Below are positions 56,683 through 64,000 of a DNA stretch of 64,000 nucleotides, one piece after another. A program made the position numbers and the translations under genes. The notes below the pieces were generated by a model. It had not been told where the DNA came from, did not search any database, and was given only the letters and a program-made list of their open reading frames with translations. The DNA is taken from contig NZ_CP017157.1 of the NCBI RefSeq assembly GCF_001729485.1, forward strand, positions 7,812,001 through 7,876,000. Direction: 5' to 3'. Position 1 is the first letter of the stretch; each line of letters starts with the position of its first letter. This DNA is from Streptomyces lydicus (GTDB lineage: Bacteria > Actinomycetota > Actinomycetes > Streptomycetales > Streptomycetaceae).

Positions 56683-56770
56683 GGAGGATTCGCCTAGTGG
56701 CCTAGGGCGCACGCTTGGAAAGCGTGTTGGGGGCAACCCCTCACGAGTTCGAATCTCGTATCCTCCGCCA
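56683..56770 (+). tRNA. tRNA-Ser(GGA)
   Basis: An 88-nt cloverleaf: acceptor GGAGGAT / ATCCTCC with discriminator G and encoded CCA, anticodon loop TTGGAAA (anticodon GGA, reads UCC), long class II variable arm (GTTGGGGGCAACCCC region) and T loop GTTCGAATC. Its 3' end faces the integrase gene and is the probable integration site of the mobile element. Confidence 0.96.
56735..56770 (+). other. Probable attachment site (attL) in tRNA-Ser 3' end
   Basis: AICEs and related elements usually integrate in the 3' part of a tRNA gene and restore it. The T-arm to CCA segment here abuts int. The matching direct repeat (attR) would lie beyond the right edge, so the core length cannot be defined. Confidence 0.5.
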
Positions 56771-56790
56771 GTGCTCTCACCGGGCACGAT

Positions 56791-56828
56791 GTCGAAGGGC
56801 CCCACCGTTCGCGGTGGGGCCCTTCGAC
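56791..56828. terminator. Bidirectional hairpin between tRNA-Ser and int
   Basis: Perfect 17-bp arms (GTCGAAGGGCCCCACCG, 56791-56807, with its complement at 56812-56828) around a TTCG tetraloop. It can terminate both the tRNA transcript and the int transcript. Confidence 0.85.
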
Positions 56829-56850
56829 GTGCGCAGTCTCATCTACAGTC

Positions 56851-58110
56851 TCAACGCACTCCGGCGGAGCCGCCCGAACCGTCGTCGGCGACGGGCTTGG
56901 CCACCTCCCAGATGAGACCGCCGACCCGCTGTGCCACGTCGGCCAGGATTCCGCCCGTCACGTGCTGGTACCGAGCCGCCATCGCCGTGGACGACCAACC
57001 CATGATCTGCATGACCACGCGCTCCGGCACTCCGAGGATGAGCAGCACCGTGGCGGCCGTGTGTCGAGCATCATGCAAACGGCCGTCGCGCACCTTCGCG
57101 TCTGTGAGCAACTGCTTCCACACGTCGTAGTCGGTGCTGGGCATCAAGGGCTGGCCGATGGGCGAGGTGAAGACGAAGCCCGTCTCATGCCACTCCTGTG
57201 CAGCCCGCACTCGCTCGCGCTCTTGCTCCTGCCGGTGCAGCTCCAGAAGCCGAGCCAGTTCGGCGGGTACCCCGATCACTCGGCGGCCGGCACGCGACTT
57301 CGTGTTCGCCGTGTCCTCGTTCTTCCTGATCCGCTGCTTGCAGTAGCCGGGCTTCCGCCCGCACTCGCCTCCGCAGCCGTGGAGGTACTTCGGGCGAAGC
57401 CGGTTCTTCCGCACCCGCAGGATGCCCGCATTCAGATCCACGTCCGACCAGCGCAGGCCCAGCGCCTCCCCCTGCCTCAGCCCCAGGGCGAGAGCGATGG
57501 ACCAGCGGGCGCTGTTCCGGAGCTTGGCCGCTTCGGCAAGGAGACGCTGAACCTCCTCGATGTCGTACGGCTCGACCTCTTCGTCCTCGATCCGGGGCGG
57601 GACAGCGAGCATGGCGACGTTGCGGGTGACGTGGCCGCGCCGCATGGCGTGGTTGAGCGCCGTGCGGATCGTGCGGTGGGCCTGGTGCGCGGTGGCGGGC
57701 TTGCTGCCGCTGGCCAGCATCTTCGTGTAGAAGCGCTCCAGGTGTTCCGGCTCCAGCTTGTCCAGCCGGTGAGCACCGACGCCGGGGACCAAGTGCACCC
57801 TGACGGCCACCTCGTATCCGGCGTACGTGTTCTCTCGCACCGACGGTTTCGCGATCTCCTCCACCCAGTGGAGGAGCCACGCCTTCACGGTCCACGGGCG
57901 CCCCGGCTTCCGGACCTTCCCCGCATCGCGCTGCTTCTCCAGCTCACGGACCTTCTTGATGACTTCCGCTTCACTGATCTTGCTCATGACGTGGCGACGA
58001 TCGGGCCGGCCGTCATCCCGGACTCCGACGGTCACCCGGCCGTGCCAGTAGCCGTCCTTGCCGAAGTAGATGGACGATGCCCCATCAGGGCGTTTGGCGC
58101 GCTTTCCCAT
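56851..58110 (-). CDS. int: Tyrosine-type site-specific integrase
   Basis: A 419-residue phage-type integrase. N-terminal arm-binding/AP2-like part, SAM-like core-binding domain (about 75-165) and catalytic domain. Catalytic residues: Arg212 in GLRQGEALGLR, His346-x-x-Arg349-His350 in LHDARHTAA, Tyr381 in ARYQHV. An insert with HGCGGECGRKPGYC (four Cys, about 244-258) may bind zinc. Located just inside the tRNA-Ser site, with xis 8 nt upstream. It catalyses integration and excision. Confidence 0.95.
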   Translation of the reverse strand: MGKRAKRPDGASSIYFGKDGYWHGRVTVGVRDDGRPDRRHVMSKISEAEVIKKVRELEKQRDAGKVRKPGRPWTVKAWLLHWVEEIAKPSVRENTYAGYEVAVRVHLVPGVGAHRLDKLEPEHLERFYTKMLASGSKPATAHQAHRTIRTALNHAMRRGHVTRNVAMLAVPPRIEDEEVEPYDIEEVQRLLAEAAKLRNSARWSIALALGLRQGEALGLRWSDVDLNAGILRVRKNRLRPKYLHGCGGECGRKPGYCKQRIRKNEDTANTKSRAGRRVIGVPAELARLLELHRQEQERERVRAAQEWHETGFVFTSPIGQPLMPSTDYDVWKQLLTDAKVRDGRLHDARHTAATVLLILGVPERVVMQIMGWSSTAMAARYQHVTGGILADVAQRVGGLIWEVAKPVADDGSGGSAGVR

Positions 58111-58118
58111 GACTCTCC

Positions 58119-58358
58119 TTACGCGGCGGACTTGGGGCGGGAATGCATGTGGGCGTCGAGATAGGCGCTGATGGCCTTGACGGGAACGCGACGGAGGCGA
58201 CCAATGGGCACGGTCTCCACGGCTCCGTCGCGGATGAGGGCGTACATCGTGGTGCGCCCGACGCAGAGGCGGCGGGCCGCCTCCTCGACCGTGAGCGCGA
58301 GGAGTGTCGGGTCGAACTCGACTTCAGCGTCCGACACGAACACTGCGGTGGTCGTCAC
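58119..58358 (-). CDS. xis: Excisionase / MerR-like HTH protein
   Basis: A 79-residue DNA-binding protein with a winged helix-turn-helix (LTVEEAARRLCVGRTTMYALIRDG, IGRLRRVPVKAISAYLDAH), the standard Xis of actinobacterial elements. It directly precedes int in the same direction. Confidence 0.88.
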   Translation of the reverse strand: MTTTAVFVSDAEVEFDPTLLALTVEEAARRLCVGRTTMYALIRDGAVETVPIGRLRRVPVKAISAYLDAHMHSRPKSAA

Positions 58359-58436
58359 GGATCAACCTCCTGGGCGGGGTTCCGGCGATGGCGGAGGAAT
58401 CTCAGGTGGCCTGTGCTGTCCGAGGTGCGCATTTCT

Positions 58437-58641
58437 GCGTCATCGCGTCACGCACGTCATTTGCGGCTCTGACCTGCGCTTATGTGGTGACGCGGGCAGC
58501 TCGGGGCGTGTCACGGGGCGGGGCGGAGTTCTGTCACCCGTGACGCGGGTGACGCGGGATGACACAGGTTTTGCCGTCTGCGTCACCGCTGTCACCGCTG
58601 GCCAGGGGCCGGGTTCAGGTGGCGGGTGACGTGAGTGACGC
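58437..58641. repeat. Cluster of TGACGC hexamers (origin candidate)
   Basis: Seven exact copies in 205 bp: TGACGC at 58488, 58541, 58550 and 58636, GCGTCA at 58437, 58445 and 58580. Related TGTCAC/TGACAC words lie between them (58509-58512 region, 58532, 58560, 58590). A given hexamer on both strands is expected about 0.1 times in this length. Direct and inverted arrangement near rep genes resembles iterons. Confidence 0.6.
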
Positions 58642-58757
58642 AGGATCTCTTCTCTTAGGAAAAAGAGGGGTGGTGTCTGTGGTGGTGCGGCGCGGCTCAG
58701 GACGTGAAGAAGGAGCCGCTTCGCGGCGCGCCTTGCGCAGCGGCGGCAAGCCGCCGG

Positions 58758-58807
58758 AACAGCAAGAGGAGCAACGCGTGCGGCGCGGGTTGCTCCTCTT
58801 GCTTGTT
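58758..58807 (-). terminator. Terminator hairpin after rep gene
   Basis: The arm AACAGCAAGAGGAGCAAC (58758-58775) pairs with GTTGCTCCTCTTGCTTGTT (58789-58807) with a single extra T, around a GC-rich loop. It begins 26 bp past the rep stop on the minus strand. Confidence 0.75.
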
Positions 58808-58832
58808 CAGTGCGGCGCCGTGATGGCGCGGG

Positions 58833-60308
58833 TCAGAACGCCGCTTCCTGCTGGTGCGGGGGCAGTGTCGCGGGGCGGGTCATCTCGATGTAGCGGGCGG
58901 CGCTGGTGCGGCCCCAGTCGATGAGGACGCCGCGGGCGGCGAGGGTCGGCTGGAGCCGCTTGAGGCGGTCGGAGAGGACCTTGCCGGTGGTGGGCCAGCC
59001 CTTGGGCAGTGGACGGCACTCCTCGCCGCTGTAGAGGCTTGTGAGGCAGTGCAGCCACTCCGAGGACGTCATCCGGACTTCCGTACCCGCGTCGAGTCCG
59101 GCCGCGTGGTTCAGAACCGTCTGCGCCAGCAGGTCACCTTCAATGACGTCGTCGTTGAGGTCATCGAGGCTGGCCCGGTACGCGGCCAGCGAGCCGAAGC
59201 CGGTAGCCGCATCGAGCTGCGCGCACAGGTGGGCGAAGTCCGCCATCCGCAGGTCCGTGGGAGTCTCCGCCTGCGCGGCACGCACCTTGACGGTCAGGTC
59301 CAGCAGGGAGCCAAGCACGGCCGGCAGGATCTCCGCGTACTCCGTCCACAGCTCTGCCTCGGTTCGCCGCACCCGGGGCCGCACGAGACGGAGCGGCAGG
59401 AGGCGTTCGGCGAGGTCCGGGCGGATGACGCCGACGTCGATACCGGTCAGGAGCATGGGGCGCCGGTAGCGGGAGCGGACGACGTCGCCGTCGGTGAACA
59501 GGGCGCGCTTGATGCTCTCGGCGCCGGTCACGATGCAGCACATGAGGTCGGACAGGTCCGGGGGCAGGTGGGAGAGGTTGTCCAGGGCGGTGACCCATCC
59601 GGCGGCGACGGCCGTGATCATGTTCTCCTCGTCCTTCGGCGCCCGGCGCAGGTCACCGCTCATCCCCTCGATGATCCGCACCAGCATCCGGCCGCCGGTG
59701 GACTTTCCCGCACCTTGGGGGCCGGTGAGGAACGGGGCGGGCACGGGCACGGACGGCTCCAGGCAGCCGATCAGCCAGGCGATGGCCAGGCACTCGGTCT
59801 CTGCGCTGGCGAAGTTGCACAGGCGCAGCAGCAGGTCGATGCCCTTGCCGTTGGTGTCCTTTTCGGGCAGGGGGAGTTCGCCGGTGAGCTGCGTGCGCCG
59901 CCAGCAGACTTCCTGCGGGTCGGGGGTGCGAATGTCCCAGCCGGTGGGGTGGATGCGGACGGACGTGCCGTCGTCGCGGCCCAGGTCGAGCCAGGTCGCA
60001 CCGTCAAAGCCCGGGGCGACGCGGATGTGGGTGGGCTGTACGTCCTCGGTCAGTGCGAGTGCTTCGATCAAGTCCAACGCCTCCTTGAGTGCCGTGCCGT
60101 TGAACACGCCGGCCCCGTCCCTGTACAGGCCGACCATGAGTTCCTGACGGTGGCTCCCGGTCGTGCCCTGGGAGCGGATGGGCCGGGCCACGGGGTGGCT
60201 GTTCTTCTGCGCGTAGACGGTGCCGTCGATGGTGCGGAAGTACCGGAAGTGCGCCTGTGCGTAGTCGGTGATGATCTGGCGGGCCGGCGTCTTCTCGTCC
60301 TCGGACAC
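58833..60308 (-). CDS. Rep-associated ATPase/helicase-like protein
   Basis: A 491-residue P-loop protein of the phage/plasmid primase-helicase type. Walker A GPQGAGKST at about 196-204, a TALDNLSHL segment (about 235-245) as Walker B region, and an arginine-rich sensor region (RSRYRRPMLLTGID) are visible; the C-terminal part is alpha-helical. GTG 60308 overlaps closely with the end of the Prim-Pol gene (2 nt gap), so the pair is co-translated. It probably unwinds DNA for the element's replication. Confidence 0.8.
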   Translation of the reverse strand: MSEDEKTPARQIITDYAQAHFRYFRTIDGTVYAQKNSHPVARPIRSQGTTGSHRQELMVGLYRDGAGVFNGTALKEALDLIEALALTEDVQPTHIRVAPGFDGATWLDLGRDDGTSVRIHPTGWDIRTPDPQEVCWRRTQLTGELPLPEKDTNGKGIDLLLRLCNFASAETECLAIAWLIGCLEPSVPVPAPFLTGPQGAGKSTGGRMLVRIIEGMSGDLRRAPKDEENMITAVAAGWVTALDNLSHLPPDLSDLMCCIVTGAESIKRALFTDGDVVRSRYRRPMLLTGIDVGVIRPDLAERLLPLRLVRPRVRRTEAELWTEYAEILPAVLGSLLDLTVKVRAAQAETPTDLRMADFAHLCAQLDAATGFGSLAAYRASLDDLNDDVIEGDLLAQTVLNHAAGLDAGTEVRMTSSEWLHCLTSLYSGEECRPLPKGWPTTGKVLSDRLKRLQPTLAARGVLIDWGRTSAARYIEMTRPATLPPHQQEAAF

Positions 60309-60310
60309 GG

Positions 60311-61183
60311 CTACATCCCCAGTGCGGTGCGGGCGTTGGTCCACGCGTCGGTGCAGTGCCGGGGGGATTCGCCCTTGACCTGCGCGGCGGCGAACAGCCG
60401 CGCGATGTGCGTCTCGGTGAGGCAGCCGCACGGGCCATGGGCGGACAGCACGGCGAGGAACGTCCGGTAGACCGTCGTGTGAACCGCACTCCGGGCCTCG
60501 GTGATGCGCTGCTCTGCCATGGCAATGCCACGCTCCAGGTAGGCGGGCGTGCGATGACGGCACTGCCCGCCTCCGGCGAGCGCGGGCACAGTGACGCCAG
60601 GCTGTGCAGGCCGGACCGCGGAGGGCTTCTTCACGGCCAGCGCGCGCACGGCGTCGGGCAGATCGGTCATGGTGCCGGTTCCGGGGCCGAGCCACCTTGC
60701 GTAGGACATGAGCGACTTGAGGTCGACGCCGTCACGGACGTCGTTCACCGAGCGCATGGTGCCCTGGTAGATCCAGTGCTCGCCCCGGGTCGTCGGTACC
60801 GTGCGGGTGGCGGGGAGGGTCTCACGGGCCCATGCGATGGCTGCCGCGTCGTCCAGGTCGACCACCGTCAGCCCCGCTCCACCGGGGTGGTAGGCGACGG
60901 CTGCCGCCTCACGCCACGCGGATGCCCATGCTGGCGAGGTAAGGACGCAGGGGTCGGTGGTGGCTGCGGCCCAGGCGTGGCAGACGCTGGCGCACAAGCA
61001 GGGGCCGGCGTTCTTCATGTTCGGCCGGCCGCCGCAGGCGTTCCCCTTGCATGCGCGGCAGTTGCCGAACGGGACCTTCCCCGCCCGCAGGGGCAGGGGC
61101 GGGATGCCGCGGGCGGCCAGGGAGAGGGCCGTCCGCAGATACTCACCGAGGCGGTCTCGCCGGATAAGGACAGGTTGCGTCAT
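60311..61183 (-). CDS. Bifunctional DNA primase/polymerase (Prim-Pol)
   Basis: A 290-residue protein with an N-terminal archaeo-eukaryotic primase-type domain. The YHPGGAGLTVVDLDD motif carries the catalytic acidic pair, and TTRGEHWIY matches the later histidine motif of the family. An insert with several Cys (CRACKGNACGG, CLCASVCHAW) probably binds zinc. With the downstream helicase it makes up the RepPP-type replication unit known from some AICEs. ATG 61183 has AGGAGA upstream. Confidence 0.85.
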   Translation of the reverse strand: MTQPVLIRRDRLGEYLRTALSLAARGIPPLPLRAGKVPFGNCRACKGNACGGRPNMKNAGPCLCASVCHAWAAATTDPCVLTSPAWASAWREAAAVAYHPGGAGLTVVDLDDAAAIAWARETLPATRTVPTTRGEHWIYQGTMRSVNDVRDGVDLKSLMSYARWLGPGTGTMTDLPDAVRALAVKKPSAVRPAQPGVTVPALAGGGQCRHRTPAYLERGIAMAEQRITEARSAVHTTVYRTFLAVLSAHGPCGCLTETHIARLFAAAQVKGESPRHCTDAWTNARTALGM

Positions 61184-61266
61184 GCTGGATGTCTCCTCTT
61201 CATGCTGGAGCTGGAGACCAGGGGCGGCCCGATTCATTGGCGTGAGAGGGGCCGCCCCTGGCCTGT

Positions 61267-61569
61267 CTAGAAGGGCGGTTCGTCGCTGTAGCCGCGGTTG
61301 CTGCGGCGGTAGCGGGTGGTGTCGGCCCACTTGGGGAGCCAGATCGTCACCAGCGACAGGAACGGCGCGCAGGCGCAGTCGACGAAGTTCGGCTCCTCCG
61401 GGTCCGAAGCGCTGCTGGTCATGACGCAGCCGTAGCCCGCGCAGATGCGGCAGGTGGGGTCCGGGTTGCGGTGCAGGCCGAGCATGGGGCGCGGGCCGAT
61501 CGGCCGGCCGCCGACGGGGTGGGAGTACCAGGCGGAGTGGTAGCGCAGGGTCAAGCGGGGGCGTCGCAT
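61267..61569 (-). CDS. Small Cys-containing AICE protein
   Basis: A 100-residue protein with a CRICAGYGC motif and a later CAC, suggesting a small zinc ribbon. The family appears in actinobacterial integrative elements between rep and spd genes. Function unknown. It may be a DNA-binding or regulatory accessory. Confidence 0.65.
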   Translation of the reverse strand: MRRPRLTLRYHSAWYSHPVGGRPIGPRPMLGLHRNPDPTCRICAGYGCVMTSSASDPEEPNFVDCACAPFLSLVTIWLPKWADTTRYRRSNRGYSDEPPF

Positions 61570-61578
61570 GCGGTCCTC

Positions 61579-62142
61579 TCAGCGGTGGTTGATGGTTCCG
61601 TTGGCGCGGCCGAACCATCCGGTCGCGGTGATGTGCTGGGTGATGTGGGGCCGCTGTGCGGCGGTGATGCGGGCCCGGACACGGCCGATGGCGACGGCCG
61701 CGGCGGTGCCGCCGACGGCGATGGCCGCGACGGCGGACCACAGAACATGGCTGACGGCGATCAGGCCGGGGGCCGCGGCCGAGAGACCGACCGCGGCGAC
61801 CGCGATGCCTCCGCCGACGGTCGGGGCGAGGAGAGCTGTGGTCTTGGCCCAGGTCGGGATCGGCTGAACGGTCGGCGCCGCCGCTGGGAGCGGTGCCGCA
61901 GGCGTGGCGGCCCTTTCCTGCTCGCGGTCGCGGATGTGCTGCCACAGGGCCGCCATGTTGGCCGCGTCGTCCGCTGGCCGCCCCGGCGCCACCGCGCCGG
62001 TTCCGGCGGGTGGGGCCTTCGGGGTGGGCTGGTTGGAGGTGTTGAGCAGGTTGGTGGTGGTGTCGTCGTCGAGGAGACGGCAGATGTAGGTGTGGTCGAG
62101 CAGGTCGGAGATCTCGGTGTAGGTCCATGGCGTCAGCGTCAT
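61579..62142 (-). CDS. SpdB-like membrane protein
   Basis: A 187-residue protein: hydrophilic N-terminal half (about 1-95), then two hydrophobic segments (about 100-125, LLAPTVGGGIAVAAVGL; 128-153, VLWSAVAAIAVGGTAAAVAI) and a basic tail. Size, topology and place next to traB fit the Spd proteins for intramycelial plasmid spreading. Not recognised at family level with certainty. Confidence 0.6.
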   Translation of the reverse strand: MTLTPWTYTEISDLLDHTYICRLLDDDTTTNLLNTSNQPTPKAPPAGTGAVAPGRPADDAANMAALWQHIRDREQERAATPAAPLPAAAPTVQPIPTWAKTTALLAPTVGGGIAVAAVGLSAAAPGLIAVSHVLWSAVAAIAVGGTAAAVAIGRVRARITAAQRPHITQHITATGWFGRANGTINHR

Positions 62143-62149
62143 GACGGTC

Positions 62150-62353
62150 CTATCCGAAGGAGTGGCCGAGGCTGGAGATACCGGTGGCGAGGGTGGAGAA
62201 GAAGGCGTTGATGGCGGGGGCGGCGCCGCTGGCGGCGAGGAAGTAGCCCAGGCACGCCGCGGTCAGAGCGCCGCCGACGGGCAGGTAGCGGGAGCGCAGC
62301 ATCACCGCGGTGAGGAGGAGAGCGAGGACGAGTCCGCTGATGGAGAGAACCAT
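62150..62353 (-). CDS. SpdD-like small membrane protein
   Basis: A 67-residue protein with two hydrophobic segments (MVLSISGLVLALLLTAVMLR and GGALTAACLGYFLAASG) and a short hydrophilic end, typical of SpdD-type spreading proteins. ATG 62353 has only a weak ribosome site (AAAG). The longer in-frame reading would run through the palindrome cluster upstream and is not believed. Confidence 0.65.
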   Translation of the reverse strand: MVLSISGLVLALLLTAVMLRSRYLPVGGALTAACLGYFLAASGAAPAINAFFSTLATGISSLGHSFG

Positions 62354-62390
62354 GGGCGTCACTTTCTGTAGAGCGACAGGCGGGCTCGGC

Positions 62391-62576
62391 GTGGGAGTCC
62401 CACGCCTGAAGAGAGAAGGGCCCTGGAAGGCCGTCAGACGGCCTCCGAGGGCCCCGTCGGGGACGTTTTTTGTGGGAGTCCCACGCCCACACATGCAGGT
62501 CAGCGACCACCACAGGCGTGTGGGAGTCCCACAGGCTGTGGTGGGAGCTGTGGTGGGTGGCGTGTGGGAGTCCCAC
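62391..62576. repeat. Four GTGGGAGTCCCAC palindromes beside traB (clt candidate)
   Basis: Perfect copies at 62391-62403, 62472-62484, 62520-62532 and 62564-62576; copies 1 and 4 are extended by two or more further paired bases. All lie in the 237-bp gap between the traB stop and the SpdD-like start. Conjugative Streptomyces elements carry a cis-acting transfer locus (clt) recognised by the C-terminal winged helix of TraB, often beside traB. That these palindromes play this part is inference. Confidence 0.65.
62418..62471 (+). terminator. Two-stem hairpin with T6 tract on the plus strand
   Basis: GGGCCC (62418-62423) pairs with GGGCCC (62449-62454), enclosing a GGCCGTC/GACGGCC stem (62429-62443). 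Six T follow at 62466-62471. The T-tract is on the plus strand, although all neighbouring genes run on the minus strand. Confidence 0.55.
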
Positions 62577-62590
62577 ACGCCACCCACCAC

Positions 62591-64000
62591 TCACGCGGCG
62601 TGATGGTTGGCGTAGGCCCGGAGGGCGGCGGCCAGGGTCTCTTGCTGGTAGCCGGGCTTGGATTCGTTGTCGGCTCCGGCGCGGACGGTGCCCTTGCCGG
62701 GCCGCTCGATGCCGACCGCGCGGAGCAGCTTGCCCAGCTCGGTGCCGAGCAGCAGAGGGTCCATGTTCAGCCGGGTGGCGAGGTCGGCGGTGTGGATCCG
62801 GCCGCCGGCGGCGACCACGTGCTGGTGGGCGTCGGCCAGTAGCCGCGGGACCGGGTTGGTGAGGTTGCCGGCCTGCTCCAGGACGCGCCCGAACTCCGCC
62901 CGGATCACCTCCGTTCCCTCTCCGCCCTGCGGGGCCGGGGCTGTCTCGGTGGCGGTCGCGGCCGGTGCCTTCAGCAGCGAGGCCAGCGCGTCCGAGCCGA
63001 AGCGAGCGGGCCGCTCCCCAGCCGGACCGCTGGTGGCCGGCCGCGGGGCGCCGGAGTTGCGGGGCTGGCCCTTGCCGGTGAGCGGGAGGCCGTTCACCTC
63101 ATCCAGCGGCGGCCGCAGGATCTCCAGCTCGGTATACGGGAGCGTGGCGGGGCTGAGCTTCTTGTCCTTGTACAGCCGCGGCAGGATGCGGCCCCAGCGC
63201 GATGCGTAGTACCGGCCCGGCGCGGTGTCCAGCGAGATCGCGTCCACCGCCGGGCGGCGGGCGGCGAGCTTGGGGGAGATGGTGTTGATGACCTTGGGCT
63301 TGATGCGGAAGCACTTGAACGGCGTCGGCTCGGAGTCGACATCGTCCTCGTCGGGGGCGGAGAGGAAGCCGGAGCCCTTGTGCGCGGCGGCCTTGGGGTT
63401 CAGCCGCGTCCCGCCGGTGGGGAAGAGGTGGTTGAGCTCCTCGGGGTCCGACACGCGCATGCCGATCCGCACCCGGGACTGCTTCTTCATCGCCGCGGTG
63501 ATGACGTCCTGGGTGGCGCGCAGCCCGGAGATGACGGTACGGACGCGGGCGGCACGACCGGTGTCCACCACCGTGTCCAGCTTGGTCAGGATCTCGTAGG
63601 GCAGCTCGGCGATCTCGTCGACCACGATGATGATGGCCGGGACTTGCGGGCTGACGGGGATCTTGTCGTCGTCCGCGTCGTGCATCAGGTCCTGGTAGGC
63701 GGCTTTGCGGGTGTTGATCGCCGCAATGGCCACGTCCAGCATGATGTGCGCTTCTTCGATGGTGTCGGCGGTCCAGTCGATCAGCGGCCGGTCGACGGTG
63801 CCGTCGACGGCCCAGGAGCGCAGCCAGGGGAGGCTGATGCCGGCGCCGGTGACGTCCAGGTGCCACACGACGGCGTCGACTGTGCGCAGGAGTTGGCCGT
63901 TGGTGACGTTGATGGTGTTGGACTTGCCTGAGCCGGTCTGTCCGATCTCCAGCGCGCACACGTCGGTGAGGGGGAAGTCGGCGGGTTCGGCGTCGGGCAG
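62591..64000 (-). CDS. traB: FtsK/SpoIIIE-type conjugative translocase TraB (5' truncated)
   Basis: At least 469 residues, with the N-terminal part beyond the right edge (the frame stays open to base 64000). Walker A GQTGSGKS, Walker B AIIIVVDEIAEL and the SGLRATQDVITAAMK segment are typical of FtsK-like double-stranded-DNA pumps. The C-terminal about 90 residues (HVVAAGGRIHTADLATRLNMDPLLLGTELGKLL) form a winged helix, the part that in TraB proteins binds the transfer locus. It transfers double-stranded element DNA between mycelia. Confidence 0.88.
   Translation of the reverse strand: MPDAEPADFPLTDVCALEIGQTGSGKSNTINVTNGQLLRTVDAVVWHLDVTGAGISLPWLRSWAVDGTVDRPLIDWTADTIEEAHIMLDVAIAAINTRKAAYQDLMHDADDDKIPVSPQVPAIIIVVDEIAELPYEILTKLDTVVDTGRAARVRTVISGLRATQDVITAAMKKQSRVRIGMRVSDPEELNHLFPTGGTRLNPKAAAHKGSGFLSAPDEDDVDSEPTPFKCFRIKPKVINTISPKLAARRPAVDAISLDTAPGRYYASRWGRILPRLYKDKKLSPATLPYTELEILRPPLDEVNGLPLTGKGQPRNSGAPRPATSGPAGERPARFGSDALASLLKAPAATATETAPAPQGGEGTEVIRAEFGRVLEQAGNLTNPVPRLLADAHQHVVAAGGRIHTADLATRLNMDPLLLGTELGKLLRAVGIERPGKGTVRAGADNESKPGYQQETLAAALRAYANHHAA

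Larger units (their letters stand above)
58359..58832. other. Non-coding region between rep and xis with repeats and terminator
   Basis: 474 bp without a credible gene. It contains a cluster of TGACGC/GCGTCA hexamers (58437-58641), a purine-rich AGGAAAAAGAGGGG tract and a terminator hairpin close to the rep end. Candidate replication origin and/or regulatory region of the element. Confidence 0.6.

Noticed and set aside
58437..58641. CRISPR or tandem array in the rep-xis gap
   Set aside because: Only 6-bp words with irregular spacing and orientation; iteron or operator sites fit better.
62391..62576. CRISPR-like array
   Set aside because: Units are 13-bp palindromes with spacings of about 81, 48 and 44 bp and no uniform spacers or cas genes.
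62354..62590. Extended N-terminus of the SpdD-like protein
   Set aside because: The upstream in-frame sequence is the palindrome cluster and hairpin, giving repetitive translation without membrane or family features.

Overview
The window is high-GC actinobacterial DNA and almost certainly a Streptomyces chromosome. Codon third positions are nearly all G or C, GTG starts and ATGA/GTGA overlaps are common, and there is a typical ask-asd / recR-YbaB-dnaX-SRP RNA block. Three regions are visible.

(1) 1-30.3 kb: the right part of a biosynthetic cluster that matches, gene for gene, the mannopeptimycin type of enduracididine-containing cyclic lipoglycopeptide. Two NRPS genes (the first cut by the left edge) show six modules with only five adenylation domains and no integrated thioesterase: A-T / C-A-T / C-A-T and C-A-T-E / C-A-T / C-T-E. 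They are followed by a stand-alone penicillin-binding-protein-type thioesterase, an MFS exporter and two tandem membrane acyltransferases. Next come an Fe(II)/2-oxoglutarate hydroxylase (MppO type), then MppP, MppQ and MppR, which convert arginine to enduracididine. An ArsR-like regulator and an MbtH protein close the cluster. Mannosyltransferases and the phenylpyruvate methyltransferase known from mannopeptimycin are not in the window and would have to lie to the left. The system class is therefore described; the less familiar details are a fifth A domain without its A10 lysine, a 36-bp element repeated at the acyltransferase junctions, and the duplicated acyltransferase.

(2) 30.4-56.6 kb: a NarL-type two-component system with a lipoprotein and an ABC-2 exporter, linked by two matching 18-bp palindromes. 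A small coiled-coil protein, a secreted SGNH hydrolase, a TetR regulator with a 37-bp palindrome, a cytochrome P450, a lipoprotein, a methyltransferase, an S9 peptidase, a cation-diffusion-facilitator transporter and a SURF1 protein follow. Then comes conserved core: an ECF-like sigma factor with a membrane partner, asd-ask (with a likely internal start for an aspartokinase beta subunit), a DUF5063-like protein, recR, YbaB/EbfC, dnaX and the SRP RNA.

(3) 56.7-64 kb: an actinomycete integrative and conjugative element (AICE) at a tRNA-Ser(GGA) gene. On the minus strand it carries int, xis, a Prim-Pol plus helicase-type replication pair, small Spd-like membrane proteins and an FtsK/TraB translocase cut by the right edge. 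Two repeat clusters stand out: TGACGC hexamers between xis and rep (origin candidate) and four GTGGGAGTCCCAC palindromes beside traB (candidate transfer locus).
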